Shown piece by piece: positions 10,195 through 20,332 of a stretch of DNA of 64,000 bases. Both the position numbers and the translations under genes were made by a program. This DNA comes from Dugong dugon (lineage: Eukaryota > Chordata > Mammalia > Sirenia > Dugongidae), in contig CM057481.1 in the NCBI GenBank assembly GCA_030035585.1, positions 56,801,128-56,865,127 of the forward strand. The letters run 5' to 3'. How positions within the stretch are numbered: the first letter of the stretch is position 1; each line of letters starts with the position of its first letter. The notes under the pieces were generated by a model. The model searched no databases. It saw only the letters and a list, made by a program, of their open reading frames with translations, and was not told where the DNA came from.

Positions 10195-10764
10195 TAACAT
10201 TTTTTGAGCACTTAACAGGGTTTAGGCATCTTAATGTCACTTAACACTCATTATTTTACATTGTCCTCATGTCAACTCTCTAAGATATGATCTATCAGTA
10301 TCCTCATTTTTCTAATGAGAAAATGGAGGTTCCTATGGCTTTATGGAGGGCAATGGTGGTTCAGTGGTAGAATTCTCACCTTCCATGCAGTAGACCCAAG
10401 TTCGATGCCCAGCCAATGCACCTAGTGTACAACAACCATCTGTCAGTGGAGGCTTACGTGTTGCTATGATGCTGAAAAAGTTTCAGTGGAGCTTCCAGAT
10501 TAAGACAGACTAGGAAGAAACACCTGGTGATCTACTTCTGAAAAGCAGCCCATGAAAACACCCTATGGATCGCAATAGTCCAACAGGCAACTGATCATGG
10601 GTATGGAAAAGGACCAGGTAGTATTTAGTTCCATTGTGCTTGGGGTCTCCATGAGTCAGGGCTGACTCCATAGCAGCTATCAACAATAGCTTTATAAAAG
10701 TGTGCTCAAGGGCAGAGTGTGAAAGTAGCAGAGCAGGGATCTGACCCTAAACCAAACTCCAGAG
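10195..10764 (-). repeat. MIR SINE, split by a younger SINE
   Basis: Antisense MIR in two parts, 10,195-10,344 ('tttgagcacttaacagggtt', 'tctaatgagaaaatggaggt') and 10,689-10,764 ('gcagagcagggatctgaccc'). The tRNA-Gly-type SINE is inserted between them, with 'gctttat' duplicated at 10,338-10,344 and 10,689-10,695. Confidence 0.75.
10345..10688 (+). mobile_element. tRNA-Gly-headed SINE with RTE-like tail
   Basis: The first 73 bases (10,350-10,422) look like a tRNA-Gly gene. The acceptor start is 'gcaatggtggttcagtgg', the A box 'tggttcagtgg' is at 10,357-10,367, the B box 'agttcgatgcc' is at 10,399-10,409, and the acceptor end is 'ccaatgcacc'. The body follows (10,423-10,620), including 'actaggaagaaacacctggtg' and 'cagcccatgaaaacaccctat', which closely resembles the AfroSINE long-form body. 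The 3' end 'tctccatgagtcagggctgac' plus 'caacaa' resembles the RTE/AfroSINE tail. A 7-bp target-site duplication flanks it, and it sits inside a MIR. Confidence 0.85.
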
Positions 10765-10866
10765 AGTACAATCTTACTACAGAAAAACTGCGTTAAGAAA
10801 TATGTAGGATAAACTCTTTATTGAAAAGAAAAATTAGAGGACAATTTAGGGATCATACATGAAGGG

Positions 10867-11009
10867 ACAGTGACACAGTGGCTGCAACAATGGGCTCAAA
10901 CATAGCAATGGTTGTGAGGATGGTACAGGACTGGCAGTTTTTCATTGTGTTGTGTATAGGTCACGATGAGTTGGAATTGACTTGACAGCATCTAACAACA
11001 ACAACAACA
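10867..11009 (+). mobile_element. RTE 3' end fragment (or SINE tail derived from it)
   Basis: Matches the last about 140 bp of the RTE copy at 8.2 kb: 'gtggctgcaacaatgggctc', 'gttgtgaggatggtacagga', 'cacgatgagttggaattgac', then AAC repeats. No reading frame. Confidence 0.8.
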
Positions 11010-11129
11010 CATGAAGAGAGAGATTAACATAAAAAGTGTGGCCAAAATATGTTCTTAGGGGACATGTTCTTGGTTTTGCCCAATTTGAAATAAAGAATCC
11101 TGGATAGGTAGATAGCAAAAAATAAACAC

Positions 11130-11395
11130 TTGCTACATGATTACAACGTCTAATCATATTAACAAATAATTTGCATAGTAATTTTGAAACCTACAAAGAG
11201 CCACCATCTTGTTTTATCTTCACAGCAGTCCACTGGAGATTTTTCTCATCCACATTTTTAGGGCTCAGGGAAGTTTGGGGTGTTTAAGGACTTTTCCTGA
11301 GATTTCAAAGTCAGGAAGTAATGGTCATAAGATTCAAAAGCAGATCTTAAAATTTTGAGCTCTCAAGTTCCTTCCGTTGCATCACAGCTGCCTTC
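11130..11395 (-). repeat. Possible MIR-like ancient repeat
   Basis: Weak antisense MIR resemblance ('agggctcagggaagtttgg', 'caaagtcaggaagtaatgg'). Low confidence. Confidence 0.35.
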
Positions 11396-12079
11396 CTCAC
11401 CATGAGAAACATGTTATGTCTGTAAGAATAAAAGATGGTCCCCACCTAAGTGGGCCGGCCTGGCCTGGACAGACAGGAAGTGAGTAGATTCATTGAAATT
11501 AATCGATTAACAACAATTACAAAATTTAGAAAATGCCTTCCAAGAAATTTTCACACTTTAGCAGACGTTTTGATTCTAACAAATGGTTGATTCTGGTACC
11601 TAAGAGCACAGGAAGTTATTTTTCTGCAGCCCTTAAATTTGATTGTCTTTTCTTCTTTCAAGAAGAATGTTTCTGCCAAGACACCTCCCCCTCCCCCACA
11701 AAAAAATAAGAAGATGAGGACTCCTCCAGGCTTCCTACTGACATAAAGGGCATGCTGCATGATGAGGCCACCTGCCAGGCACAGTCATTAGCATAGGCTC
11801 TCCGTACAGGGTACAGGGACAGAGTGGAATTAGGCCAGGTTGTGGGTAAAAGCGTCCTGGAACTCTAGAGTGGGCAGAGATCTTGAGAGGTCATTTAGTC
11901 CATTCCTCTGTCTCAGGAACGACTTGTCTTTCTACACTAATTTGGACCATAATAGAACAAAATGTATTGTGTTTTGGAGAATACTGGGAAGCAGAGACTT
12001 TTTTTTTTTTAATGAAATCAACACGCAGAAACACCTCTCAAGTTTCACTGTTAGATACCCACTCTTCATCTTGGTTAGC
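11396..12079. other. Unique sequence, no gene seen
   Basis: No supported coding region. The ORFs of 69-88 codons are unremarkable in composition and overlap on both strands. It contains a T run at 11,999-12,010. Confidence 0.4.
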
Positions 12080-12238
12080 ACCAAAAACCTGTTGCCATCG
12101 AGTTGATTCCGACTCATAGCCACCCTATAGGACAGAGTAGAACTGTTCTGTAGGGTTTCCAAAGAGCAGCCGGTGGATTCGAACTGCCAACCTTTTGGTT
12201 AGCAGCCAAACGCTTAACCACTGTGCTACCAAGGCTCC
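12080..12238 (-). mobile_element. AfroSINE, short form, antisense
   Basis: 'ctgttgccatcgagttgatt' to 'ctaccaaggctcc'. It has the short middle with 'gtttccaaagagcagccgg'. It directly abuts the MER20 element that follows. Confidence 0.92.
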
Positions 12239-12465
12239 ACAATGGTTCTCAAATGGGGGGAGGGGTGATTTTTGTCCCCAGGGCATATTTGGCAATGTCT
12301 GGAGACTTACTTGGTTGTCAGAACTTAGGGCAGAGGGGAGGTTGCTACTGGTATCTAGTAGATAGAAAACAGGGTTGCTGCTAAGTATCTTACAATGCAA
12401 AGGACAGCTCCTACAACATAGGCATATCTGGCCCAAAAGTTAATAATGCTGAGATTGCTAAGCCT
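12239..12465 (+). mobile_element. MER20 DNA transposon
   Basis: Near full-length MER20 (non-autonomous hAT-Charlie): 'caatggttctcaaatggggg', 'catatttggcaatgtctgga', 'gttgtcagaacttagggcag', 'gctaagtatcttacaatgca' and 'catatctggcccaaaagtta'. MER20 is an ancient eutherian family, so it predates the adjoining AfroSINE. Confidence 0.88.
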
Positions 12466-12576
12466 TGCAGAAGAGAGAAGGAGAGGTCATCATTCTTCGT
12501 ATATTGTTATCAAATAGAGTGTTGGTGGATGGGTAGATAATGTATTGTTTGTGAATGCAAAGGCCTACCTAATATA

Positions 12577-13130
12577 ATCAACACCCATGGAAACAGCAGT
12601 CAAGAAATCAAACGATGCATTGCATTGGGCAAATTTGCTGCAAAAGACCTCTTTAAAGTGTTAAAAAGCAAGATGTCACCTTGAAGACTAAGGTGCGCCT
12701 GACCCAAGCCATGGTGCTTTCAATTGCCTCATACGCATCCGAAAGCTGGACAATGAATAAGGAAGACCCAAGAAGAACTGATGCTTTTGAATTATGGCAT
12801 TGGCAAAGAATACTGAATGTACCATGGACTGCCAAAAGAATGAACAAACCTGTCTTGGAAGAAATACAGTCAGAACGCTCCTTAGAAGCAAGGATGGCCA
12901 GACTGCGTCTACATACTTTGGACATGTTATCAGGAGGGATCGATCCCTGGAGAAGGACATCATGCTTGGTAAAGCAGAAGGTCAGCAAAAAACAGGAAGA
13001 CCCTCAACGCGATGGATTGATACAGTGGCTGCCACAATGTGCTCAAGCACTATTGTGAGGATGGTGCAGGACTGGGCATAGGGTCGCTATGAGTCGAACC
13101 AACCTGATGGCACCTAACAAAAACAACCTA
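12577..13130 (+). mobile_element. RTE-class LINE remnant (copy RTE-2)
   Basis: Homologous to the last about 550 bp of RTE-1, starting at the segment 'acacccatggaaacagcagt'. One long frame (12,681-13,058) still reads the RTE C-terminal block 'SYASESWTMNKEDPRRTDAF' and then 'LWHWQRILNVPWTAKRMN'. A neighbouring frame carries 'STYFGHVIRRDRSLEKD', so at least one frameshift is present. It ends 'gggtcgctatgagtcgaacc' and AAAC repeats. A dead copy, not a host gene. Confidence 0.88.
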
Positions 13131-13214
13131 TAATGAGACTTAATTTCTTACGATTCAGGAACACATTTTCTATAAGCCAATGTAGAGCCTAATTTTTATA
13201 GGCAGACTGGCCTA

Positions 13215-13320
13215 ACTCTCTACTAACTACCGAGCCTGAGCTCTTAGACAAAAAGCTTCATGAGGGCAGAAACCACTACCTACCTCAGGGAATGGCATAC
13301 AGTAAACACTCAGTATATAT
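13215..13320 (+). repeat. L2 LINE 3' end fragment
   Basis: 'aaaaagcttcatgagggcag', 'cagggaatggcatacagtaa' and 'acactcagtatat' match the L2 3' end (the clue is the 'agggcagg..ctgg-catagta' pattern). Ancient mammalian LINE. Confidence 0.6.
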
Positions 13321-14135
13321 ATACATCATCTAGTTTTGCAAAAACAGCAGAATGGAATTTCTCAAAACAGGGGCATGTTCTTGAGATGGTTTATCTTCAG
13401 GTTACAAGCTATTTGGTATATTTGATAAATTTGGGTCCCTGAGTGAGGCATCTCAAAGAAAGGATAGTCTTTCAGAGTAGTTGAAACCAAGGAGTCTTCT
13501 TGACTGTAAATAAGGCACAACATGCCATATGTATAAAGATTTAGATAAAAAAAAAAAAGTGGTTTCTAAAGTGAGCCCCAAAGTGAAAGTTATTGGGGCA
13601 GATTCTCCAAACTATGGATGTTGCTTTTCTTTCCAAAAGGTCAACTCTACTGAACTATGCACTAGTCCACTTTATGGGAGCCAGCTACCTTGGAGAGGGA
13701 AGTCTTAAAGAGAATCAGAGATAAGCAATTCATGGCATGGGGTGCAATTAAAGTACTCTTAGAAGTTATTAACTGGCCCACCATCACAGACACAACCCAT
13801 TTCTGTTTCAACAGAAACTTCTTTAGCCCATCCTGTCGGAGTAGGAGGTGTCGCCAACTTCCTTTAGACTTTAATTGATAACACACAAATCTGTTGCCAC
13901 AGATGGCTGGGTGGGCAGCATCTGCAGCTGAGGTCTGGAGAAAGACTTCCCACTCCCTGCAAATGCAAGATCATCCAAGTCTGGTTAGTAGGGAATGTAA
14001 ATGGAGAGAACACCATGGAAACAGGATTGAGGAAGAACTCAAGTATAAGGGGTCTGGGTTAAAGATGATCCTGCATGAAGAAAGTAACAGGTTCCCAGTT
14101 TGCCTTTCCATCACCTCTAAATAATACTCTACGCT
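13321..14135. other. Unique sequence, no gene seen
   Basis: No repeat recognised with confidence. 13,640-13,880 has balanced composition and could be conserved noncoding DNA. ORFs of 62-76 codons lack any recognisable domain. Confidence 0.4.
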
Positions 14136-14139
14136 TTTG

Positions 14140-14285
14140 CATCCCAGATATACTAACTACTAACTGTGTGATCTTAGGTAAGTTTCTTAACTTCTCGAAG
14201 TTCCACTTTTCCCCATATGCAATATAGACTGATACTAGTACTTCTCTATTGAGATTTTGAGAGGCTTGAATGAGATATAAAGAAA
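14140..14285 (+). repeat. MIR SINE
   Basis: Sense MIR signatures: 'aactgtgtgatcttaggtaa', 'tttcttaacttctcgaagtt' and 'ttttgagaggcttgaatgag'. Confidence 0.7.
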
Positions 14286-14349
14286 TTTCCACTAATTATT
14301 AGTATTTCCTCATGTATGGCCACCATTTGTCTATCAGTTTATAATACTC

Positions 14350-14681
14350 TGGTGGCCTGAGTGTTGCTGTGAAGACCATCAGCAGGGTCATCCATGGTGG
14401 ACAGGCTTCAACAGAGGTGACAGACTAGGAAGAAAGGCCTGGCAATATACTTCCAAAAATTAGCCCATGAAAACCCTACAGATCATAACAGAATAGGGTC
14501 TGGTATAGTGTTAGATGAGACCCCTAGGTTGGAAGGCACTCAAAACGCACAGTGGCCATAACAACAAATTCGCGCATACTAACAATTGTGAAGATGGTGC
14601 AGGACTGGGCAACGTTTCATTCTGCTGTACACGGAGTCACCATGAGTCAGAGCAGACTCAATGGTAACTAATAACTACAAC
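14350..14681 (+). mobile_element. tRNA-Gly-type SINE lacking its head
   Basis: The body matches the SINE at 10.35 kb from 'gagtgttgctgtgaagacca' onward ('gacagactaggaagaaaggc', 'agcccatgaaaaccctacag'). The tRNA-like head is missing. The 3' tail is longer than in the 10.35 kb copy and contains the RTE segment 'gtgaagatggtgcaggactg' and 'cagagcagactcaatggtaa'. The longer tail strengthens the link to RTE. Confidence 0.78.
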
Positions 14682-15960
14682 CTCACTTATGGAACAGAAT
14701 TACCCTGGAGATGATCTCTATTCTCCTTGTCTTAGAAGACTTTTCCCCTTTTCTCAATTTGAAATGCGGGATCCAGGTAATTCTGCTAAACTAGGAGCGG
14801 AGGGGTAGAACCCAAGAGTCAAGAAGTTCAGTAAACTCAGATTCTTCAGAGACCAGTGACGGGGCCTCACACAATGCCAAGTGCTTACAAGAAGGTAAGA
14901 GTAATATGTGAGGGCAAATATCTCATAATAGGGATAAAATTTGCCAAACAAGTTCCTAGTAGTGGCAGGTAACTGAAAGTCAACTAAAATTGCCTTCAGC
15001 AATAAACAAAAAGTTATTTGTGAACTTTTATCATGGATGAAAGGTCCAGTGGAAAGCCTCAGGCCAGGTGGTATTCCATTTGGTCAAATGGTATCAGCAG
15101 GACCCTATTTCTTTCCCCAGCTTAGCTTTACCCTTTTGTGCTGGCTTTACTCTCAGAGAGGCCCTCTTAAGTGGTAGCTCCTAGTAACTCCAAGCATGTA
15201 TCCTTTCAATGTCAAGTCCACAAGACCAAGAGCTTATCTTCCCCAGTAACCCTGGTGCAAATCTCAGAATTCAGTCTGTTTGGCTCAGGTCTGGATCACA
15301 CACCTATCCCTGTAGTTAGCCCCACATGTGAACCAAGTAGATTAGGAGGGCAGAGGAGTAACCAGAAAAAAAAGGAATAGATGCCAGTCACACAAAAACG
15401 GAAGCATCCATCCATTGCCGATCACCCAAGTTCTCTTTCTTCATAAAGAACTCACCTACCTCCTTTCCTCCCGTGGGTGGTTACAGAATAGAGTTGAGCA
15501 AAGGCTTAAAATGGAAGTAGATTATATATAACTGGGTTAGAAGCAGTGTCTTGTGAAGTATTTAAGTCTTGTTCAAAAATGTCCATCTTGGAAATAGGTA
15601 CAATGCAACTGTTTGTCTGCACAACAAAAGTAGACTCTGACAAGTTCCTGCCAGCCATTGAACTGTGGCTTCATTTGTAGTTATTCCAGGACGCCAAGGA
15701 GCAAAGGCTATCAGAGCAGGGACGGAGAACGAGCATGAGTACATGATTCTAAGCTTAAATCCATGGTCTGATAACCCATATCCAGGCAGAGATTTGAACA
15801 TTTCTGCCATGACTATCTCCAAAATAGGTTTGGTACGTTTTTTCCTAAGTTCATTGGGGTCACTCCAACAGACAGGAAGTGGTTATTAAAGACCACAGGG
15901 CACTGGATTCATAGTTGTATATGGTGGATGCTAGGAAGCAGGGCAGTAAAGGGGCTAAAC
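14682..15960. other. Unique or anciently repeated sequence, no gene seen
   Basis: No coding region supported. 15,250-15,330 ('gtttggctcaggtctggatc') may be a very old interspersed repeat whose family I cannot name. Confidence 0.35.
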
Positions 15961-15964
15961 ACTG

Positions 15965-16420
15965 ATACTTTGAAGGTAGACAAGAGCGGGCTCTAAAACT
16001 CTAAGCAAATTGCTTAACTGTTCTGAGACCGTATCCTCTTGTATAAAATAGACAAACTCATTGCCGTTGAGTCGATTCCGACTCATAGCAACCCTATACA
16101 GAGTAGAACTGTCCCATAGAGTTTCCAAGGAGCGCCTAGTGGATTCAAACTGCCAACCTTTTGGTTAGCAGCCGTAGCTCTTAACCACTACGCCACCACG
16201 GTTTCCATAAAATAGAGGTAACGGTAATATTGGCTACCACCCACTGAGCACTTGAAATGTGTCTTGCACTATTCTAAGTATTTCTATGTTTTAATGCATT
16301 GAATCCCCATAGCCAACTGCATGAGGTAGATACCATTATTATCTCCATTTTCCAGATGATGATACAAGAGGTTCAGGAACTTGACTAAGGTAGCACCTCT
16401 AGTAAGCGTTAGGAAAGTAG
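15965..16420. repeat. MIR pair interrupted by an AfroSINE
   Basis: A sense MIR (15,965-16,042, continuing about 16,217-16,245) is split by an AfroSINE. An antisense MIR follows immediately (16,246-16,420: 'actgagcacttgaaatgtgt', 'atctccattttccagatgat'). Confidence 0.65.
16053..16206 (-). mobile_element. AfroSINE, short form, antisense
   Basis: 'cattgccgttgagtcgattc' to 'cgccaccacggtttcc'. It is flanked by a 10-bp direct repeat 'ataaaataga' at 16,043-16,052 and 16,207-16,216, confirming insertion into a MIR. Confidence 0.93.
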
Positions 16421-16804
16421 TCAACACAGGAGCTGGCATATATTAGGTACTCAAAGAATGTCCACAAGGAGGGAGAGCTGTTGGTGACATATAGCGCTCC
16501 CTGCCTGAAGGAATGTAAAATCCAAAAGTAGTGGATATCATTCAAGATGACTGAGGAGGAAAGGGTCTGATTTTCAACTGGAAAATGCAAATCTAATGTG
16601 AAAGGGCTTTCTGGAAGATGGGGTTTGTTTTCATATTCTACTAAGAGAGCGTCATACTCAGCTATCTCTGAAAAAGGCACAGTCTTCCTTCAGAGCTGCA
16701 GGGGCAGATCACCTTTATGTGCACTGAGTGGAGAAGGGCACTGGTTGCATCTTCCGAATCAACGCTGGTGATCAGTGTCAAATGCTCGAATTAATCAATG
16801 TGAT

Positions 16805-17015
16805 GTTGTTGTTTGTTAGTGCTGTTGAGTCTATTCCGACTCATAGTGACTGCACGTGATGGAGTAGAACTGCCCCATAGGGTTTCCTAGGCTGTAATCT
16901 TCGTAAGAGCAGATTACCAGGTCTTGTCTCCTGCAGAGCCACTGGGTGGGTTTGAATTGCCAACCCTTTCTGTTAGCAGCTGAGTGCTTAACCATTGCGT
17001 CACCAGGGTTCCTTT
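16805..17015 (-). mobile_element. AfroSINE, full middle, antisense
   Basis: This copy keeps the middle segment 'tcctaggctgtaatcttcg' and 'gcagattaccaggtcttgtc' that the short form lacks. The 3' end begins with GTT repeats (AAC tail in sense). An 11-bp target-site duplication 'atcaatgtgat' lies at 16,794-16,804 and 17,016-17,026. Confidence 0.92.
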
Positions 17016-17189
17016 ATCAATGTGATCAATGTCACTAAATTGCCCTTCCACATAACCTGTGAACAGACAGGTGGTATGCCATCAGACTGCTTTCGTTCCT
17101 ATCTATCATGTATTATTCACTGCAGTTTCGGATGCAAGAGTGAAACTGAGCCCAATAAACCACAAGAAAACTGACTTGAATGACACAAT

Positions 17190-17350
17190 GCTTCTTGAGG
17201 TCTTATTTAGCATTTTACGCACATTATGCCACTTAATCCTGACAACAAGCCATCAGTTAAGTATATTATTACTCCGATTTACAGATGAGAAAACCGAGGC
17301 TCACTGAGGGGCTTGATCTAAAGTCCCATAGAGCTAGGAAGCAGTGGAGC
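17190..17350 (-). repeat. MIR SINE
   Basis: Antisense MIR: 'ttatgccacttaatcctgac', 'tttacagatgagaaaaccga' and 'gctaggaagcagtggagcc'. Confidence 0.75.
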
Positions 17351-18550
17351 CAGCAAGTGAGGAAGGGCTTGTACTCTTAACCTCATGTTGACATGAGCGG
17401 AGATAGAGCAGGAAACGAGTTCAAATCACTAAGATGAGGCTTGCTATTGATTGGAAAGGATTCCTATACTCTCCCATACCGCAGGTCGAATCATCACACA
17501 AAAACTGGAGGCTTTCTGCAGTTGTTTTAGGGTACCCATTGGGAGTACATGCTTATTATATGAGCTCAATCTTTTCATGAACTTAGGGTATCCAGATCAT
17601 GAGAACTACTGAAGCCCAAGAAATCTTCTAGTCGGTCTTATAATAAGAAGCAATCTAAATGTCCCAATTATAACAAGCAATTCCATATATTTAGTTTAAG
17701 AAAAAAAAAAGAAAATCAGAAGAGAAATGGCCACAGACTCTGTCTTTATCGTAACAAGACTCACTGTACCCACAGTGAATCAATATTTTCCCATAATGTT
17801 ACTTGTCTACCACTGAATTCCTGGCAAATTCTACAAAGGAAAGCAATGTTTACAATACATTATTACTTTGATGTTTCACAGGAATTATTCATTCCTACAT
17901 ATTATTGAAACAGTGTTCACTTTACAGAACCTATTCCCAATTCTAACTTCCAATGGTGCATATTTCTCCTCTTACTGCTATTTAAATACACAATTACTTT
18001 CTAAGGTTAATTGACCTGGTATTTGGTATGTCAATGTTTGTATGTGTTAGCATAAATAAATATTATATATAATGATGGATGGGGCTACCCAGTAGAAATT
18101 CATTTCCCAATAGACTGTAAACTTCTTAACAATTAAAATGCGTTGGTAGTTCCCAGAATTCTAAAGGTACATAGGAACAAATGAAAAATATAGGACAAAT
18201 TCTAAATATATAAAATATATGATATATATATAATATAGGACAAATTCTAAAGGTACTTAAGAGCAAATATAAAATATAGGACAAAAACAATTTGGCTGTT
18301 TCTGCATGGTCACACTCAAGGGCAGTAATTCACTAAGTAGAGGAATTGTCACATCCTGGTTCATTCAGAATTTCTCCCTTTAACAATGGCACTTTGAGCC
18401 CCAATTCCACTAGTGCTGGCAACTTTCAGAAATGTCAAATATTTCCTAACTATTCTTTGAAGAGATTTGCAGTGATTTAGTTCCTTGTTAAACGTAACTA
18501 CACTATTGTAGAAACCAACTATCAGTAAAAATAAGAATAAGGTCAACTAC
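17351..18550. other. AT-rich unique sequence with local duplication
   Basis: No gene seen. An imperfect tandem duplication of about 50 bp with period about 86 bp lies at 18,155-18,290, marked by 'ctaaaggtac' at 18,161 and 18,247. Confidence 0.45.
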
Positions 18551-18554
18551 CAAC

Positions 18555-18770
18555 ATTACTGAATACACACTATGTGCTCAGTTCTTTATCTGCTTTACAT
18601 TAGTTATTTCATATAAACTGCAAAGTGTAAGGAACTTCTATCTTACATATGAAAAACCCAAGGCACAGAAATATTAAGTAACTTTCCCATGGCCCCACAG
18701 CTCAAAAGTGGTGGAGCTAGGGTTCCAATCTAGTTCTGTTGAACTACAAAGTCTACAATCTTAATTGCTC
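18555..18770 (-). repeat. MIR SINE
   Basis: Antisense MIR: 'acacactatgtgctcagttc', 'cccaaggcacagaaatatta' and 'aaaagtggtggagctagggt'. Confidence 0.78.
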
Positions 18771-18776
18771 TACCAG

Positions 18777-18977
18777 TACCAGTTATCCTGGAGTTGACTC
18801 CAACTCATGGCAACCCTATGTGTGTCAGAGTAGAACTGTGCACCATAGTGTTGTTAACAGCTGATTTTTCAGAAGCAGATCACCAGAACTTTCTTCTGAG
18901 GCACCTGTGGATAGACTAGAACCTCCAACCTTTTGGTTAGCAGCCAAATGTGTTAACCATTTGCACCACTCAAGAAA
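18777..18977 (-). mobile_element. AfroSINE, long form, antisense
   Basis: 'tcctggagttgactccaact', 'gtgtgtcagagtagaactgt', 'aggcacctgtggatagact' and the head 'gcaccactcaagaaatcc'. A short 'ctctacc' flanks both sides (18,767 region and 18,979). Confidence 0.88.
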
Positions 18978-18989
18978 TCCTCTACCTCT

Positions 18990-19255
18990 TCCTTTTTACT
19001 AAACAAAATGGCTGCGGAAAATGAAACTTGGTAACAAACGTTTCATGTTTACTAATCAGCGTAGAAGAAGTTGTACTGTGGTAACAAACTACTCCTAGAA
19101 GCTCTGACTTAACACAAGCTCCAAAATCCGATGCGAAAGAGGCAACTGTCCTGGATACCGCACCCCATACCGTGCTCCTGGCTTTTCCTACCCTTGGGCT
19201 CCGCCATCTCAACTTACGGCTTCAGTGATTCCCATGGCAGGGTAAGTAACACCTG
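18990..19255. promoter_or_regulatory. CpG-dense patch with YY1-like motifs
   Basis: About nine CpGs in 230 bp, in a region where CpG is otherwise rare. 'aaaatggctgcgg' (about 19,006) on the plus strand and 'gagatggcgga' read on the minus strand (about 19,200-19,212) resemble YY1 sites, often found at promoters and in first exons. A donor-like 'cagg|gtaagt' has its GT at about 19,240. Open frames here are short (76 codons at most) and I recognise no protein. It could be a small promoter, the 5' end of a processed pseudogene, or chance. Confidence 0.3.
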
Positions 19256-20332
19256 GTGAATCTTGCTCTGACTCTTAAATGCCTCAGCCCACAAATAACT
19301 TATTAATATGGCTCTCAGTCCATTGACCACTACTAGTCACATGGTTCTGCCCAGCTGCAAGAAGGCTAGAAAATATGGGGGAGCCCATGGACAGTTGGTG
19401 GATAGCAAATGTCTTTACTCTTGTCATGATTTCTAAACAGCAGGTGACCTGTTGGGTTAATTTTTACACTGCACACTTGCAAAGATATTCCACTGGGCAT
19501 TTTCAAGTTCTTTGTCCTAATTTTTCGGAGGTGAATACCTGCTCAGTGAATCCATGAATCTATATATATAATTTATTTTTACTCTACATTGAGAGGTAGG
19601 ACTATTCATGTGTGTTAGCAATTAGAATATTTGGCTACAAAGTTACCTTCAATAAAGATAGCTGTGGATGGCATGAAATGGGTTTGGACATCTTTAGTAC
19701 CACATTACGGGCACAACAAGATTGCCATTTCTTACTCAGTTTCACAGCTCCTATTTTCTCTCAGCAGCTTTTATGGGAAAATATCAAGTTCTAAGTGCCA
19801 GCCAGATGTGAAGATGACCCATTTGGAACTTTCTTTACATTCCTCCCATGATTTGTGGTTTATGCCCACATTTTCTGACCACAGCTGACCAGCCCAACCA
19901 CAGGTCCAAAGGGCATTCATTTCAGGGGCAATAACTCGTGTGATAGGCGTCCTTTTCCTTCATGCTTCTCTACTTCACCTAAACCTAGAGGCAAGATTTT
20001 AGAGTAGGAAAACCTCTGCATTCATAGATTTCCTGGTCTTGATTTCTTTTTTTTTTTTTTCTTTTTTAATGTTGTAGGAACTCATCAAGGTTCTAGATAT
20101 TTCTGTCATGCAGTATTGCATTATCCCATCTTCTTCTGCTACTGCTACTTACAGGCATACTGCAGTGTGTAAAACACTATCTTGGCTTAAAATCAAACTC
20201 TCTTTGGCTGAATATAATCTAATAGGACAAATTAAGAAAACCAAAGTATTTATGGAAGGTCAATAATTTGTTTTCTTAAACAATTTGTCAAGGCCTGCTC
20301 CTTCATTTAAACATAAAATTGAAACAACAATT
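19256..20332. other. Unique sequence, no gene seen
   Basis: Short ORFs of 60-85 codons only. T-rich tract at 20,047-20,066. No repeat recognised. Confidence 0.4.

Noticed and set aside
10350-10422. Functional tRNA-Gly gene
   Set aside because: The sequence continues as a SINE with body, RTE tail and target-site duplication, and the arms contain mismatches.
12681-13058. 125-codon frame as a possible host gene
   Set aside because: It encodes the C-terminal RTE reverse-transcriptase block and ends in the RTE tail, with homologous copies at 7.6 and 60.5 kb.
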